Shown here piece after piece: positions 50,177 through 60,895 of a stretch of 64,000 nt of DNA; positions within the stretch are counted from its first letter, which is position 1; each line of letters begins with the position of its first letter. The stretch covers positions 620,001-684,000 of the forward strand of contig OZ251222.1 in assembly GCA_965240325.2 (NCBI GenBank), in the 5' to 3' direction. Below the pieces are notes generated by a model. That model had not been told where the DNA came from and did no database searches. It saw only the letters and a program-made list of their open reading frames with translations. The position numbers were made by a program, and so were the translations under genes. Origin of the DNA: Rebecca billardiae RCC1528 (taxonomy: Eukaryota > Haptophyta).

Positions 50177-51388
50177 ATGGCGGGCGAGGCCGCGGGATCG
50201 GCCGGCGTCGATGCGCATCGGATGGAGTGGGGAGGGCTGACAGCTTTCGTGGGCGCGCTGCGCGCACGCCGGACGGAGGCGATCGTGGTGCTCACCGCTG
50301 TCACTGCGGCCACAGTTGTCTACTGGCTCCGGCGCACGCGTCGGCTCGGCCTCAGCATCAGCGTTCGGTGCGAGCTGGTGCTCTCGCCGCCAGCGCAGTT
50401 CCCCGATGAGCCAAGCTCGGAGTGGCTCGAGGAGGTGCGCGCCGTGATGGCGTGCCGGCCGATCTACACCAGGATGGAGCGGCTGCTGGGCCGGCGGCCG
50501 CCGTGGGCGCAGCAGAGCGCGGTGATCGTGTTCGAGGACAAGATCAAGTCGTCACACGACGGCGAGCTGATCCCCGTGCGCGTGTTCCTGCCGCGAATGA
50601 TGGAGACCAACGAGCAGGGGCCGATCTGCGTCTTCTTCCACGGCGGCGGCTTTGTCTTCTGTGGGGACGGGTCGCACGACCACATCGGCCGCTACTTGGC
50701 GGCGCGCGGCACTGTGACCGTGATGGTGGACTACCGCCTCGCGCCTGAGCACAAGTACCCGGTGCCGCTGCTCGACTGCCTCGACGCGCTTCGCTGGGCC
50801 TCGCGCTCGGCGTCGGAGCTGGGCTGCGATCCATCCCGGCTCGTCGTTGCGGGCGACAGCGCCGGCGGCAACCTCGCGCTCGGCGCATGCCTCAAGGCCC
50901 GCGACACCGACTACGAGGGGTTTGCAGAGGGCGCGCGCGGCCCGGCCGGCATGCTGCTTGTCTACCCGTCGACGTCGCGCCAGCTCATCTCGCTGCCCGG
51001 CGGCTCGTACGAGAAGTTCGCGCAGGGCCACGGGCTGACGCGCCAGCATGCCGAGTGGATGTGGCGGATGTACACCGGTGTGCCCACCAGCGTCGACCTG
51101 GAACCTGAGCCGTGCCGCTACGCCACGCCGCTCGACGCGCGAGCGCCGCTCTACCTGCTGCCGCCGACGCACATCCTGCTGGCTGATCACGACATCCTGT
51201 ACGACGACGGCGCGCAGCTGGTCGGCCGACTGCGTGCGGCGGGCGTGCACTGCACGGTGGACGAGGTTCGGAACACGCTGCACGGGTCCTTCCATCACCG
51301 CGCCCGCGATCCTCACGCCTGGGAGCTCTTCCTGCACAAGGCCGCAACCTGGGTGGCGTGCGCAACCGCAGTCGCGGCTGAGAACTAG
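50177..51388 (+). CDS. Hormone-sensitive-lipase-family esterase, membrane-anchored
   Basis: Alpha/beta hydrolase_3 family esterase or lipase, 403 residues. A membrane anchor lies near the N-terminus (AIVVLTAVTAATVVYWL) followed by RRTRR, which would place the catalytic domain in the cytosol if the positive-inside rule holds. Family marks: oxyanion loop FFHGGGFVFCGDGSHDHIGR near residue 154, VDYRLAPEHKYPVPLLDCLD, nucleophile elbow VVAGDSAGGNLALGACL (Ser near 226), catalytic Asp in LLADHDILYDDGAQL (about 337) and His in TLHGSFHHRA (about 368). The frame is open upstream to a GTG at 50144, but the ATG at 50177 is preferred. Relatives include AADAC and NCEH1; the substrate is unknown. Its 5' region lies in the inverted repeat. 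Confidence 0.88.
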   Translation: MAGEAAGSAGVDAHRMEWGGLTAFVGALRARRTEAIVVLTAVTAATVVYWLRRTRRLGLSISVRCELVLSPPAQFPDEPSSEWLEEVRAVMACRPIYTRMERLLGRRPPWAQQSAVIVFEDKIKSSHDGELIPVRVFLPRMMETNEQGPICVFFHGGGFVFCGDGSHDHIGRYLAARGTVTVMVDYRLAPEHKYPVPLLDCLDALRWASRSASELGCDPSRLVVAGDSAGGNLALGACLKARDTDYEGFAEGARGPAGMLLVYPSTSRQLISLPGGSYEKFAQGHGLTRQHAEWMWRMYTGVPTSVDLEPEPCRYATPLDARAPLYLLPPTHILLADHDILYDDGAQLVGRLRAAGVHCTVDEVRNTLHGSFHHRARDPHAWELFLHKAATWVACATAVAAEN

Positions 51389-51777
51389 GCTGCTACCAGG
51401 CGCATGCCGCGGGCCGGGATCAAGGGATCACGCGGTGCGGGCTTGAGCCTTGAGCCTGAGGGCACCTAGCTTGACTGGATGAGTCTGACGAATGAGCGAT
51501 GAGGTTACCCGCGCGGTGACTCGGCGGTGAGGCGCAGTGACTTACTGTACTGACGGGCGGAAGCCTACTGATCTCGCCTGCCTGAGACTATGGTAAGCTC
51601 TTCATTCAGGCAGGCGACGGACAAGCGCGCGCACCCGGAAGCCACTGCATGGGCGGCAGCATTTAATTTTGCCCATGGCCCCATGCGGCGGCTGCCCAAC
51701 GGCCACCGCACCGGCAGGTACGAAACGCAAAGGAAGCACTCGTCCCGACGACGTTCGGGACCGGTCCGCGTCCTCAG
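51389..51777. other. Intergenic
   Basis: About 390 bp between two plus-strand genes. No repeat, gene or RNA seen. Confidence 0.5.
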
Positions 51778-53436
51778 ATGGCGAGCGCGCTGAGCGACGA
51801 GGTCGAGGCGCAGCTGGCGGAGCGGCGGCCGCTCGAGTCGATCGTGCGCGGGGATCCGGAGCTGCTTGCAACGCTCTACTCGACACGCCCCGAGCTTCGC
51901 GCCGCGGCTGACGCGGTGCCGCTCCAGGCACTGCTGCCCGAGCTCACTAGCATCCCTTCTGCCGGAGCCCCGGCCGCTGACGGCGCCGATGCAGGCGCCC
52001 CGTTCGGGCGCGGGGCAGATGGCAGCTGGGGCTCGGCGTACGCAGCGCTCGCTGAAGTTGTCGAGCGCAGGCAGCAGCAGCTCCTTGCCGACCAGGGCGA
52101 GGGCACGCGCGAGGGGCTGGTGCGCGCAGAGGTGACCGCCTCCGGCCTCGTTGCCGTGGGGCGGCTGTACGCGCGAGTCGAGCTTGTAAAGCAGTTGAAG
52201 AAGCTGACGCTTCCTGGGCACGAGGCGCTGATCGGCTTCGCCGTCACGCACCTGCTCCCTGCCGCCGCACGCGCGCGCAGCGGCGTGCTCGGCGATGCAG
52301 CGTGCAAGCTGGTGGCGTGCTGCAGCTTTGACCGGCTCACAGAGTATGATATTAGCGAGGCCTACTTCGACGTGCGCAAGGCGCGCGCGCTCGACGCGGG
52401 CTGGGTGCCGCCGGCCGACGACGCCGACCTCTATGGCATCGGCTGGGCGCTTTTGGCCGCGCCGAAGCCGTTCTCCGGCCTGCGCGCGCTGATGATCCTC
52501 GCGACAGGCGAGCGCTGGCTCACGGCGCAGGCCGCAGTGGCGCTGCTCGGCACGGCGGCCTGCGCCGCGCCGGACGGCTCGCACAAGGGCCCTGCCTCAG
52601 CCAACCCGCTCCGTGACGGGCTGGCCCGCTGCCTCGCCGAGCCCGAGGCGGGCGAGCTCGCGGGCGTGCTCGGCGCGGTGGTCGCGCTCAGCTTGCTCGG
52701 CGGAAGCGAAGACGGTGGCGGCTTCCTCCGGACCGGACTGGGCGCCGCGGCCATCCGTGGCTGGCGCGACGGCAGCCGGCCGCTCACCTCCGCGCTCTGC
52801 GCCTACCTGCTCGCCGACCTGTGCGAGACGGCCAACGGTGCGGGCTACCGCCCATGGAAGCGCATGAAGTCGGAGGCGGAGATTGAGAGGGCACAGCCGC
52901 CGCCTGCCTTCCAAGACGACCCCGACAGGGTGGCTGGGTGGCGCGCGAAAATGCGCACGCAGCGGCGCTCGGCGCTGCTGATGCAAGAGTCGTACGAGGC
53001 GGGCGTGGCCATCTTCCGCCAGCAGCTCGCCGACGCGGGCCTCGAGCTCCCGCCGGCCCGCCGCCGGCGGCGCGGCGAAGCGGCCGCACCAGCGGCCGCC
53101 GTTGACCGCTCAGCCGGCGACACACGCTTCCCTCCGTCCGAGGACGAAGCCATCGCAGCTGCCTGGGCCGCTCTCCCTCCAGAGCGCGCTGCGCGCATGC
53201 CAGCTGGACAGGGCGACGCGAATGGCAGCTTCTGGGCGCTGCGCACTCAGTTGGAGGGGCTGTTCCAGGCCATCGCAGCTGCCTGGGCCGCTCTCCCTCC
53301 AGAGCGCGCTGCGCGCATGCCAGTTGGGCAGGGCGACGCGAACGACAGCTTCTGGGCGCTGCGCACTGAGTTGGAGGGGCTGTTCCAGGCGGAGATCGAG
53401 GCGGACTATCCGCGCGGCGTCTATCATATCTTCTGA
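51778..53436 (+). CDS. Unknown 552-residue Ala-rich helical protein
   Basis: I do not recognise this protein. It begins MASALSDEVEAQLAERRPLE and is almost entirely helical and Ala/Leu-rich through residue 340, with no signal peptide or clear membrane segment. Distinct stretches are TASGLVAVGRLYARVELVKQ, FDRLTEYDISEAYFDVRKA and GLRALMILATGERWLTAQ. A more polar region follows (PWKRMKSEAEIERAQPPPAF) with a basic patch (PPARRRRRGE). The C-terminal 100 residues are two tandem copies of a 40-residue unit (AIAAAWAALPPERAARMP to TQLEGLFQ) and a short tail. A HEAT- or ARM-like fold is possible. The single open frame from the first ATG, codon use like its neighbours and the perfect in-frame duplication support a real gene. 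Confidence 0.7.
   Translation: MASALSDEVEAQLAERRPLESIVRGDPELLATLYSTRPELRAAADAVPLQALLPELTSIPSAGAPAADGADAGAPFGRGADGSWGSAYAALAEVVERRQQQLLADQGEGTREGLVRAEVTASGLVAVGRLYARVELVKQLKKLTLPGHEALIGFAVTHLLPAAARARSGVLGDAACKLVACCSFDRLTEYDISEAYFDVRKARALDAGWVPPADDADLYGIGWALLAAPKPFSGLRALMILATGERWLTAQAAVALLGTAACAAPDGSHKGPASANPLRDGLARCLAEPEAGELAGVLGAVVALSLLGGSEDGGGFLRTGLGAAAIRGWRDGSRPLTSALCAYLLADLCETANGAGYRPWKRMKSEAEIERAQPPPAFQDDPDRVAGWRAKMRTQRRSALLMQESYEAGVAIFRQQLADAGLELPPARRRRRGEAAAPAAAVDRSAGDTRFPPSEDEAIAAAWAALPPERAARMPAGQGDANGSFWALRTQLEGLFQAIAAAWAALPPERAARMPVGQGDANDSFWALRTELEGLFQAEIEADYPRGVYHIF
53149..53388 (+). repeat. 120-bp in-frame tandem duplication
   Basis: 53149-53268 and 53269-53388 are near-identical (a few substitutions, for example AGQGDANGS versus VGQGDANDS). 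Each copy encodes 40 residues in the tail of the unknown protein. Confidence 0.95.
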
Positions 53437-53864
53437 CGACGTTGGCTTGACCCTGGCACCTCGGCGTCGCACAGGCGCACGCAGTCGCCGCCGGCGCACG
53501 CGATCACTCGTCGGCGATGCCACGACGACGAGCCCGACGACCTGCCTACTGGCTACTTCCCCAAGCTACAGCTACACTCGTGTCTTCACGGAGACGAGCC
53601 CGACGACCTGCCTACTGGCTACTTCCCCAAGCTACAGCTACACTCGTGTCGTCACGGAACCGTCTTAGGACATGATGCTGACATTAAATATAGTTATAGT
53701 ATATAGCTAGATCGATACCTAGTGATACATGACGACTTAGTTATAATAATCACTATACGTAGACAGCTGCGGGACACTCGTAGTAATTACACACGACGAT
53801 GCGCTTCGGACGACTAGCGACGCGGATTACTCAGGCTGCGATGATATGCGCGCTCATTAGCTAG
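53437..53864. other. Intergenic with a tandem duplication
   Basis: About 430 bp between convergent stops. It contains the 66-bp duplication listed separately, then AT-rich unique sequence (tatagtatatagctagatcg). No gene seen. Confidence 0.5.
53527..53658. repeat. 66-bp tandem duplication
   Basis: gacgagcccgacgacctgcc starts at 53527 and again at 53593; the two 66-bp units differ at about one base (tcttcacgg versus tcgtcacgg). It lies 90 bp after the stop of the preceding gene, probably in its 3' untranslated region. Confidence 0.93.
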
Positions 53865-55316
53865 TTACATCACGACGGGCCGCGCAGCCGCACCCGCGCG
53901 CTTCTTAAAGTCCTTGATGCGCAGCCGCGCCTCGTTGACCACCTGCTCGCTGCCCCGCAGCACGAGCTTGCACGCACGCGGGTCGGCCGAGTCGCGGTGG
54001 TGCCACAGCAGCACGCCCGAGGCGCGCGCGTACTCGAGCTGGTCGTCGAAGAGCTCGTGGGAGTCGAACTGGCTCAGGTAGTAGGCGTCGTGGCACGTGT
54101 AGCGCTCGAGCTCGCGCTCCCACAGCCGCACCTGGTCGAAGACCGTCTGCGCCTTGTCGCGCTCGTCCGCCGGTCGCGCGCGCACCTCGGGGTGCGCGCC
54201 GCGCGCGAGGAAGCCGATGATGTCCGCCGCGCGCAGGCCGTGCTCCTTGATCGCCAGCTGCACCTGCTCGCGGCTGATGCTCGCGACGATCACGTCTGGC
54301 AGCACGCAGCGCAGCCGGAGGAAGAGCGCGAGCACCTCGCGCAGCGCGGCCGAGGTCGTGTAGCAGTACACGCGGAAGTTGGACTCGACGATCGTCTGCC
54401 CGTACTCGCGCGCGGCGTCGGCGAGCGCGGCGGAGGAAATGATGGCCGACGCCAGGTGCGTCGGGTAGAAGCTCTTCGACTTGGTCGGGTTGCGCACGTG
54501 CACGATGCCGAGATTGTGCAGCTCGCACAGCAGCGGCCGGTGCGCCTCCTCCACCGAGTAGCCCTGCCCGCACCGCTTGTGCGAGAGCTCGAGCATGAAG
54601 GCGAGCTTGCGCTCGTCGTCGCCGATGTACACCTGCAGAATGTGCCACACCTGCGCCGACAGCTCCTGCAGCACGAACTGCGCGCCGAGGCGCGACATGG
54701 CCCAGTACGGCTCGCCGCGCGTCGCGTCGTCGCCGTCCGCCTCGTCATCCGAGTCCGGCGTGAGGTAGCGCACCTCGAGCAGCTGCGCGGGGTAGAGCAG
54801 CTGCTCGGGAAGGTTGAACGGCGGAGGGGTAGCCTCGTACCGCGCGTACCACAGGTCCGTGCGCACGATGCACAGGAGCAGCTCGTCCCAGCGCTCGGTC
54901 GCGTGCCGGCGGAGCGCGTCAGCAGAGGGCGTGTGCTTGTCGGGCGGCTTGGGCTGCTGCGGCTGCACGCCGCGCATCAGACCGGCCAGCTGCTTGCTGA
55001 ACTCGGTGTCGAGACAAAGCGCGCGTGTTGACGGCTCCTCCTCGCCCACCTCTACGAGGATCGCCAAGTCGAGCAGCCAGCGCTGCGCAGCCGCATGCGC
55101 GTCGCTGTCGCTCGCCCAGCGCTCCACCGCGTGCACCGGGACGGGCTGCCCGTCGAGCAGCGCAAGGCGGAGCGCGTACTGTCTCGCCAGCGGCGGGAGC
55201 GCGCGCAGCACGGCCTCGCACGTCCACGGGTTCTCGTACAGCCGTCGCAGGCGGCCGCGTGGCTGCTGGATGAGGTAGTTCACAAGGGGGCTCGAGCTCG
55301 GCGCGTCGTCCGCCAT
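53865..55316 (-). CDS. GTF2H4: TFIIH core subunit p52 (TFB2)
   Basis: Subunit of the TFIIH core that anchors and stimulates the XPB helicase in transcription initiation and nucleotide-excision repair. 483 residues (human 462). Family marks from the N-terminus: LYENPWTCEAVLRALPPLAR, QYALRLALLDGQPVPVHAVE, the middle segment PYWAMSRLGAQFVLQELSAQ, HNLGIVHVRNPTKSKSFYPT, the strand-rich FRVYCYTTSAALREVLALF, and a C-terminal XPB-binding lobe with TVFDQVRLWERELERYTCHD and QFDSHELFDDQLEYAR. The ATG at 55316 gives MADDAPSSSPLVNYLIQQPR; an upstream extension of the frame is not conserved. Head-to-head with ATG8, 224 bp apart. Confidence 0.92.
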   Translation of the reverse strand: MADDAPSSSPLVNYLIQQPRGRLRRLYENPWTCEAVLRALPPLARQYALRLALLDGQPVPVHAVERWASDSDAHAAAQRWLLDLAILVEVGEEEPSTRALCLDTEFSKQLAGLMRGVQPQQPKPPDKHTPSADALRRHATERWDELLLCIVRTDLWYARYEATPPPFNLPEQLLYPAQLLEVRYLTPDSDDEADGDDATRGEPYWAMSRLGAQFVLQELSAQVWHILQVYIGDDERKLAFMLELSHKRCGQGYSVEEAHRPLLCELHNLGIVHVRNPTKSKSFYPTHLASAIISSAALADAAREYGQTIVESNFRVYCYTTSAALREVLALFLRLRCVLPDVIVASISREQVQLAIKEHGLRAADIIGFLARGAHPEVRARPADERDKAQTVFDQVRLWERELERYTCHDAYYLSQFDSHELFDDQLEYARASGVLLWHHRDSADPRACKLVLRGSEQVVNEARLRIKDFKKRAGAAARPVVM

Positions 55317-56134
<818 letters not shown>

Positions 56135-56723
56135 GTCCGAGAGAGCGTGGCAGGGCGTGCACTTCCGTTCATACACTTCAGATCCATTCGCCGCGCGGGC
56201 AGAGCCGTGCCTCTGGCATGGCATCGCCATCATGACATCGACGCGGACCGTCACACCGTGCGGTCGGCGTCTGCGGAGTGCGGACCGTGACCGGTGACGC
56301 CGGGCGGCGCGTCATCGCGCATTCGCAGGCTCCGCGCCGGAGCTTGACGTGTTGAGGCCGCTGCCATCGATGGGCCGGCCGATACCCTCACGCTGTACCC
56401 GTAGGCATGCTATTCTCTGTTGTGTCACGGATCAAAGTCTTTCCGACTGCTAAGCACTGAGGCTGTAGTACGTATCATTATGTGTACTTAGTACCGTATC
56501 ATAGTTCTTTCTCACCGGCCCATGGTTGCTCATGGACGAGCCGCGAATAACTACGACTGCTGATCAACCGGAAATCAACGACCCCAAAATGACGCGAGAT
56601 TGTTTTTTTTTTAAAGAATTCCGCCCGACAGAGTCCGACACGCGTGCGGAGGCCGGAGAGGCGGCACGCAATTCACCTGCGCGCGTGTTTGAGCTTGACG
56701 ATGCGCGCCACGCGGTGTCGGCG
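56135..56723. other. Intergenic
   Basis: About 590 bp between ATG8 and the DNAJC22-like gene, same strand. AT content rises toward 56400-56620, where a t-run lies at about 56605. No gene seen. Confidence 0.5.
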
Positions 56724-58392
56724 ATGCGGCTAGCGTGGGCGCTCTTGTTGACATCGTGGGCGAGCAGCTCTGTTTCCGCCGCGGGCGCGCGGGAACCCAG
56801 AGCATGTCCTCCCAGCCGTGACGCCACGGCCGCAGCAGCGTTTCCGCCGCGCAGTGTGCGGCAACCCCGCGGCTGGCGCCGGCTCGTGCGAGCGGGGGCC
56901 CTGCCTCTCGTCACCGCCGCGCGCGGAGGGCAGCTGCCGACACCGGCCCCGCCGCCGTTCCGAGTCTGGTCCCCGCCACCCGTCTCCACGCCTCCACCCC
57001 CGCCCCCACCGCCCGGACCTGGTGGCGGTGATGGTCCGGACGGCCGGCGTCCCGGCCTCCCGTTCATGGGCATGCTGCGACGGAATCGAGGGCCGCAGCC
57101 GCGGATCGTGCGGCGCAATCTGCTGGTCGCGTACATGTTCTGGTTCCTGAGCCTGTTCGGCACATTTGGGCTGCATCACATCTACCTCGACAACCAGGCG
57201 ACTGCCTACCTGCGCAGGTGCGCGCGCGAGCCGAGCGCGTGCGGCGCGGCGGATCGATTGCGTGGGCTGACGCGGGCGAGCCCCCCTCCCTCCGCTCCGT
57301 GCGCGCGGTCGCAGCCTGACGTTCGGCGGCCTGGGTGGGCTCGGCGTGCTCTCCGACCTGCTGAGCATGCATCGGCTCGTCGCCGTGCGCAACGGCCGCA
57401 GACGCCCGGCGCTGCCCGCGCGCGACACAGTGCGATTCTACTTGTCGCGCTGCTGCGACGGCTACTTGGGCGCGACGCTGCTCGGCCGGCCGTTCGCCGC
57501 GATCACCGCCCTGCCCGAGCACGTGTGCAAGCTCGCGGGCTGCGCGATCGGCACGTCGCTCTCGAGCATCTCGCAGGGCTTCCTCCCGTCGCGCGCGGCG
57601 CTCGCGGGCACGGCGCTCGTCCTCGTCGCGCTGGCGGTCGCCGAAGTGCTCACGGACGCGCGGCGCACGGCCGCGGCCGACCTCCTGCTGCACCTGGCGC
57701 ACAGCGCCACCGTGCCGTTCGTGCTGCTGCACGCGCGGCTGGTCGGCCGGCCGGTGCCGATGTCCGCCCTCCGCTCCACACGCGCCCGCCGCGCGCCCGC
57801 CTTCGCCCTCAGCCTCGCGCGGTACAGCCTGAGTGTGTGCGCGTACTGGCTGCTACTGTTGTACGGCTCAGACAACATCGTCGCCATCGAGGTCTACATG
57901 CCGGGGAAGGAGACGCTCCGGCTGTCGGTCGGCCGGTTCCTTCTGCGCATGGCGCGCGTCTCCACCCTCTCCGCCGCGGCCGAGTGGCTGCGCGGCGCCC
58001 TCCGGCCGGGCGCCACGCCCCGGCCGATGCTGCACTTTGTGCGCCAGGCCATCCAGGAGGTGTACGGCCCTTTTTCGCAGCTGTGCGCCACGCTGGTCGG
58101 GCTCGAGGCGACGCGCTCGGGCCGCGAGCTGCCGCGCTTCTGCTGCTCGGCTGCGGACTTTGGCGAGCGCGAGCGCGCCCTCCGGCCGTCCGACGCGCGC
58201 CGCATCCTCGGCGTCGGGCCGCTCGCCAACGCCGCGGCCATCCGCAAGGCGTACCGCAAGCTCGCGCTCAGGTACCACCCAGACAAGCTGAGCTCGCAGG
58301 GCGAGCGCGCGCGCGCGGTGGCCGAGCGCGAGTTCCTCCGCGTGCAGCAGGCGTACCAGCTCCTCACGGACCGCGGCAAAGGCGACGCCTGA
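56724..58392 (+). CDS. DNAJC22: DNAJC22 (Wurst)-like membrane J-protein
   Basis: Multipass TM2-type membrane protein with a C-terminal J domain that recruits HSP70. Exon 1 is 56724-57217 and exon 2 is 57315-58392; intron 57218-57314 begins GTGCGC and ends CGCAG, joining AYLR-S to LTFGGLGGLGVLSDLL in phase 2. 523 residues. An N-terminal signal (LAWALLLTSWASSSVSA) and a long Pro-rich region precede the TM2 unit (NLLVAYMFWFLSLFGTFGLH, HIYLDNQATAYLR). Further membrane segments follow, then the J domain: DARRILGVGPLANAAAIRKA, YRKLALRYHPDKL with the HPD triad, and REFLRVQQAYQLLTD. The order TM2, membrane helices, J domain at the C-terminus is that of DNAJC22, which in animals acts in endocytosis. 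The roughly 130-residue N-terminal extension is not typical and could target another membrane. Confidence 0.82.
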
Positions 58393-58689
58393 TCGCAGGG
58401 ACGATCCTCGAGGGCGTGTCGCCCATGTGCTGCGCGCTCTCATCATCAACCACCAACGTCGCGATGGGCCGCCCGCCGCCGCAGTATTGAGAGTCTGACT
58501 ACTAAGACTGTCGAGTTTCCGAATGTCCGAATGACAGCGACCGCGACGGTGACGGTGTACGGCGCAGCTGGATGCCAGTCATCAGCCTGACAGTCATGCA
58601 GCAGCAGTGACTGCTACTCTTGGCACACGCGGGAGGCTGCTCGGTGTCATGCAGCACTTTATTGAATAAATTAATAATAAATTATTGTA

Positions 58690-58764
<75 letters not shown>

Positions 58765-59316
58765 CAGAGAGTGTCAGAGAGAGTGTGTGCTGTGTGTGAT
58801 GTGTGTGTGTGAGCGAGAAGAGAGAGAGAGAGATCAGCAGACGAGAGAGAGTCAATAATCACGGACTCCGCTCTGATCTGCCGAATACTTCGCGGCGCGG
58901 TTGTTAACGCGAGACGACTTTTACTTACGAATTATTAGACGACGAGTCGTCGACCGGACTGCTACTACCAGCGTAGACGAGACTCGAGGTCGGGAGTAGC
59001 AGCGCGCAGATCGACCATGACGGCAGACGAGATTACGACTGTCTACTGATTAGGATCGCGCGCCGTCAGCGTGTTATTCGTCGTCATCATCGTCGCGGCA
59101 GACTCGGACCCGGCCGGCCGCATGCAGCTAGCTAGTGACATCAGACCGTGATGGCGCTGATGACAAGTAGATTATTGGTTGTGCTCTGTCTTCTGTCTGC
59201 TGACCATCGATGGCGGTCGAGTTGAATATCTCCTTCGGAATCTTGATCTTCATCACGGGTCACGGGTCGAGCGACACGCTTCTCATGTAGCTAGCTCGAT
59301 CCTCCTCCTCGGACGA
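58393..59316. other. Intergenic with GA array
   Basis: About 920 bp between convergent stops. It holds the GA microsatellite listed separately, a tg/ga-rich tail to 58850, then unique AT-richer DNA. No gene or RNA seen. Confidence 0.5.
58694..58762. repeat. (GA)n microsatellite
   Basis: Uninterrupted ga array of about 69 bp, followed by degenerate gaga and tgtg stretches to about 58850. Confidence 0.95.
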
Positions 59317-59877
59317 TCAGCAGGCCGCCCGCACAGCAGGCGAACGCTCACGCTCAATCTTGCGCGACGGTGACAGAGCTGGAGAAGACGTGCGCTGCTG
59401 GAAGTCATTACTCGTGCTCGAGGTGATCGAGTTGTTGCGGGTTGAGGCGGCTGACGGCAACTCGGGTGTTGATGGGTGCTCGATGAGGTCATCGCGTGTG
59501 CGGCCATCCGCGGCGAATGCGTGGATGGCCTCAATCAGCTCCAGGTCCGGCGTGGTTCGCGGCTGGATAGCGATTTGACGCTGTGTGGCAGGGCCACAGA
59601 TCCCGTTGGGAGGACCGCCGCCCCTCGGTGTCACGGGCGGAGCGGGGGGCACAACCGTGACGCGTTGCGAGAAAAAAAGTGCCGGTGCGCGGCCAAACGA
59701 GCGCGAGGATCGCGACGGGATGCTGGATGAGCTTGTATTAGTGGAGTTCTCCTCTCCGTTGTCTTCGTCTGATTGCCGAAGAGGCGCCGACTCGCTCTCC
59801 GAGATCGTCAGCCCGGCAAGCTCGGGCAGCTTCGGCAAGTCTCCGCCCATGCCGCGGTGCTCGGACGGGTTCGACAT
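59317..59877 (-). CDS. Ser/Pro-rich protein, unknown
   Basis: I do not recognise this protein. The ATG at 59877 gives 186 residues: an N-terminal part with LPKLPELAGLTISESESAPL, an acidic and Ser/Thr tract (DEDNGEENSTNTSSSSIPS), a middle segment FGRAPALFFSQRVTVVPPAP, a short helix (PDLELIEAIHAFAADGRTRD), and a Ser-rich C-terminus. There is no signal peptide or membrane segment. Codon use is less GC-extreme than in its neighbours, and no intron is needed. The protein looks mostly disordered, as many regulators do, but nothing more can be said. Its start faces VPS13, 259 bp away. Confidence 0.55.
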   Translation of the reverse strand: MSNPSEHRGMGGDLPKLPELAGLTISESESAPLRQSDEDNGEENSTNTSSSSIPSRSSRSFGRAPALFFSQRVTVVPPAPPVTPRGGGPPNGICGPATQRQIAIQPRTTPDLELIEAIHAFAADGRTRDDLIEHPSTPELPSAASTRNNSITSSTSNDFQQRTSSPALSPSRKIERERSPAVRAAC

Positions 59878-60136
59878 CGTCGCCGAACACGCGGAGAAGG
59901 TCCACCAAGCATGCTCGCAAAGAGGCAGAATCTAACGGGATCAACAACCTTACAACCGGGGGCCGAGGAATTCATAGTCAAAGCTGCGACAAAAGCATGC
60001 GCAAGTTTTACACTTTGGTGGTATCATCATTTTCCCGCGTCATCATCGTCGCAGAGCTCCCGGACTGGTTCTACCAGGTTGGCTCCGGAGCCCGGGGCAG
60101 CAAGCACGCCCGGCCGCGTCCGCGCCCGACGGCGCC
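59878..60136. promoter_or_regulatory. Divergent 5' region, Ser-rich gene / VPS13
   Basis: 259 bp between opposite starts; the middle (59990-60050) is AT-rich with tttacactttgg and gtatcatcattttc words against GC-rich flanks, a pattern fitting a promoter. No element is assigned. Confidence 0.4.
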
Positions 60137-60863
60137 ATGCTCGAGGGGCTGGCGCTGGCGCTGCTCGACCGCGCGCTGGGCAAGTACGTGAAGGGCATCG
60201 ACTCGGACTCGCTCAAGATCGCCATCTGGTCGGGCCAGATCGTCCTCGAGTCGCTCGAGCTCAAGCGCGAGGCGCTCTTCGAGCTGGGCCTTCCGATCAA
60301 CATCCAGGCAGGCTACATTGGCCGCGTCGAGGCGACCGTGCCGTGGACGAGGCTGGGCTCGGAGCCGATCAAGGTGAGCATCGAGAACGTGCACTTCGTC
60401 GCGACGCCCATCGATAGGGCCTCGTGGGACGAGGAGACGCGCGCCACCTGGGCGTGGTCGCGCAAGCGCGCGGAGGTCGGGGCGTTGGAGGCGCTGCGCG
60501 CGCAGGTGGAGGCGGCGGCAGCGGCGGCGGCGGCGGCGGCGGGCGCGCCGGCGTCCGAGGCGTCGGCGGCGCCGACCGACGCGTCGCTGCTGAGCAAGGT
60601 GCTCGCCAACCTCGAGCTCACGCTGCGCGGCGTGCACGTGCGGTACGAGGACGCGCTGACCGGTGCGGCGCCCGGCGACTCGAGCGCGCCCTTCGCTGCA
60701 GGCGTCACGCTGGCGCAGGTGCGGGTGCACTCGGCGGACGCGTCGTGGCGGCCGGCGTTCAGCACGGACCCGTCGCTGCAGCGTAAGCGCGTCGTCGTCG
60801 ACGGGCTGCGCGTCTACTGGCAGGCCTCCGTGCCGCCGGGCCAGCTGATTGCAACGTGTGGCG

Positions 60864-60895
<32 letters not shown>

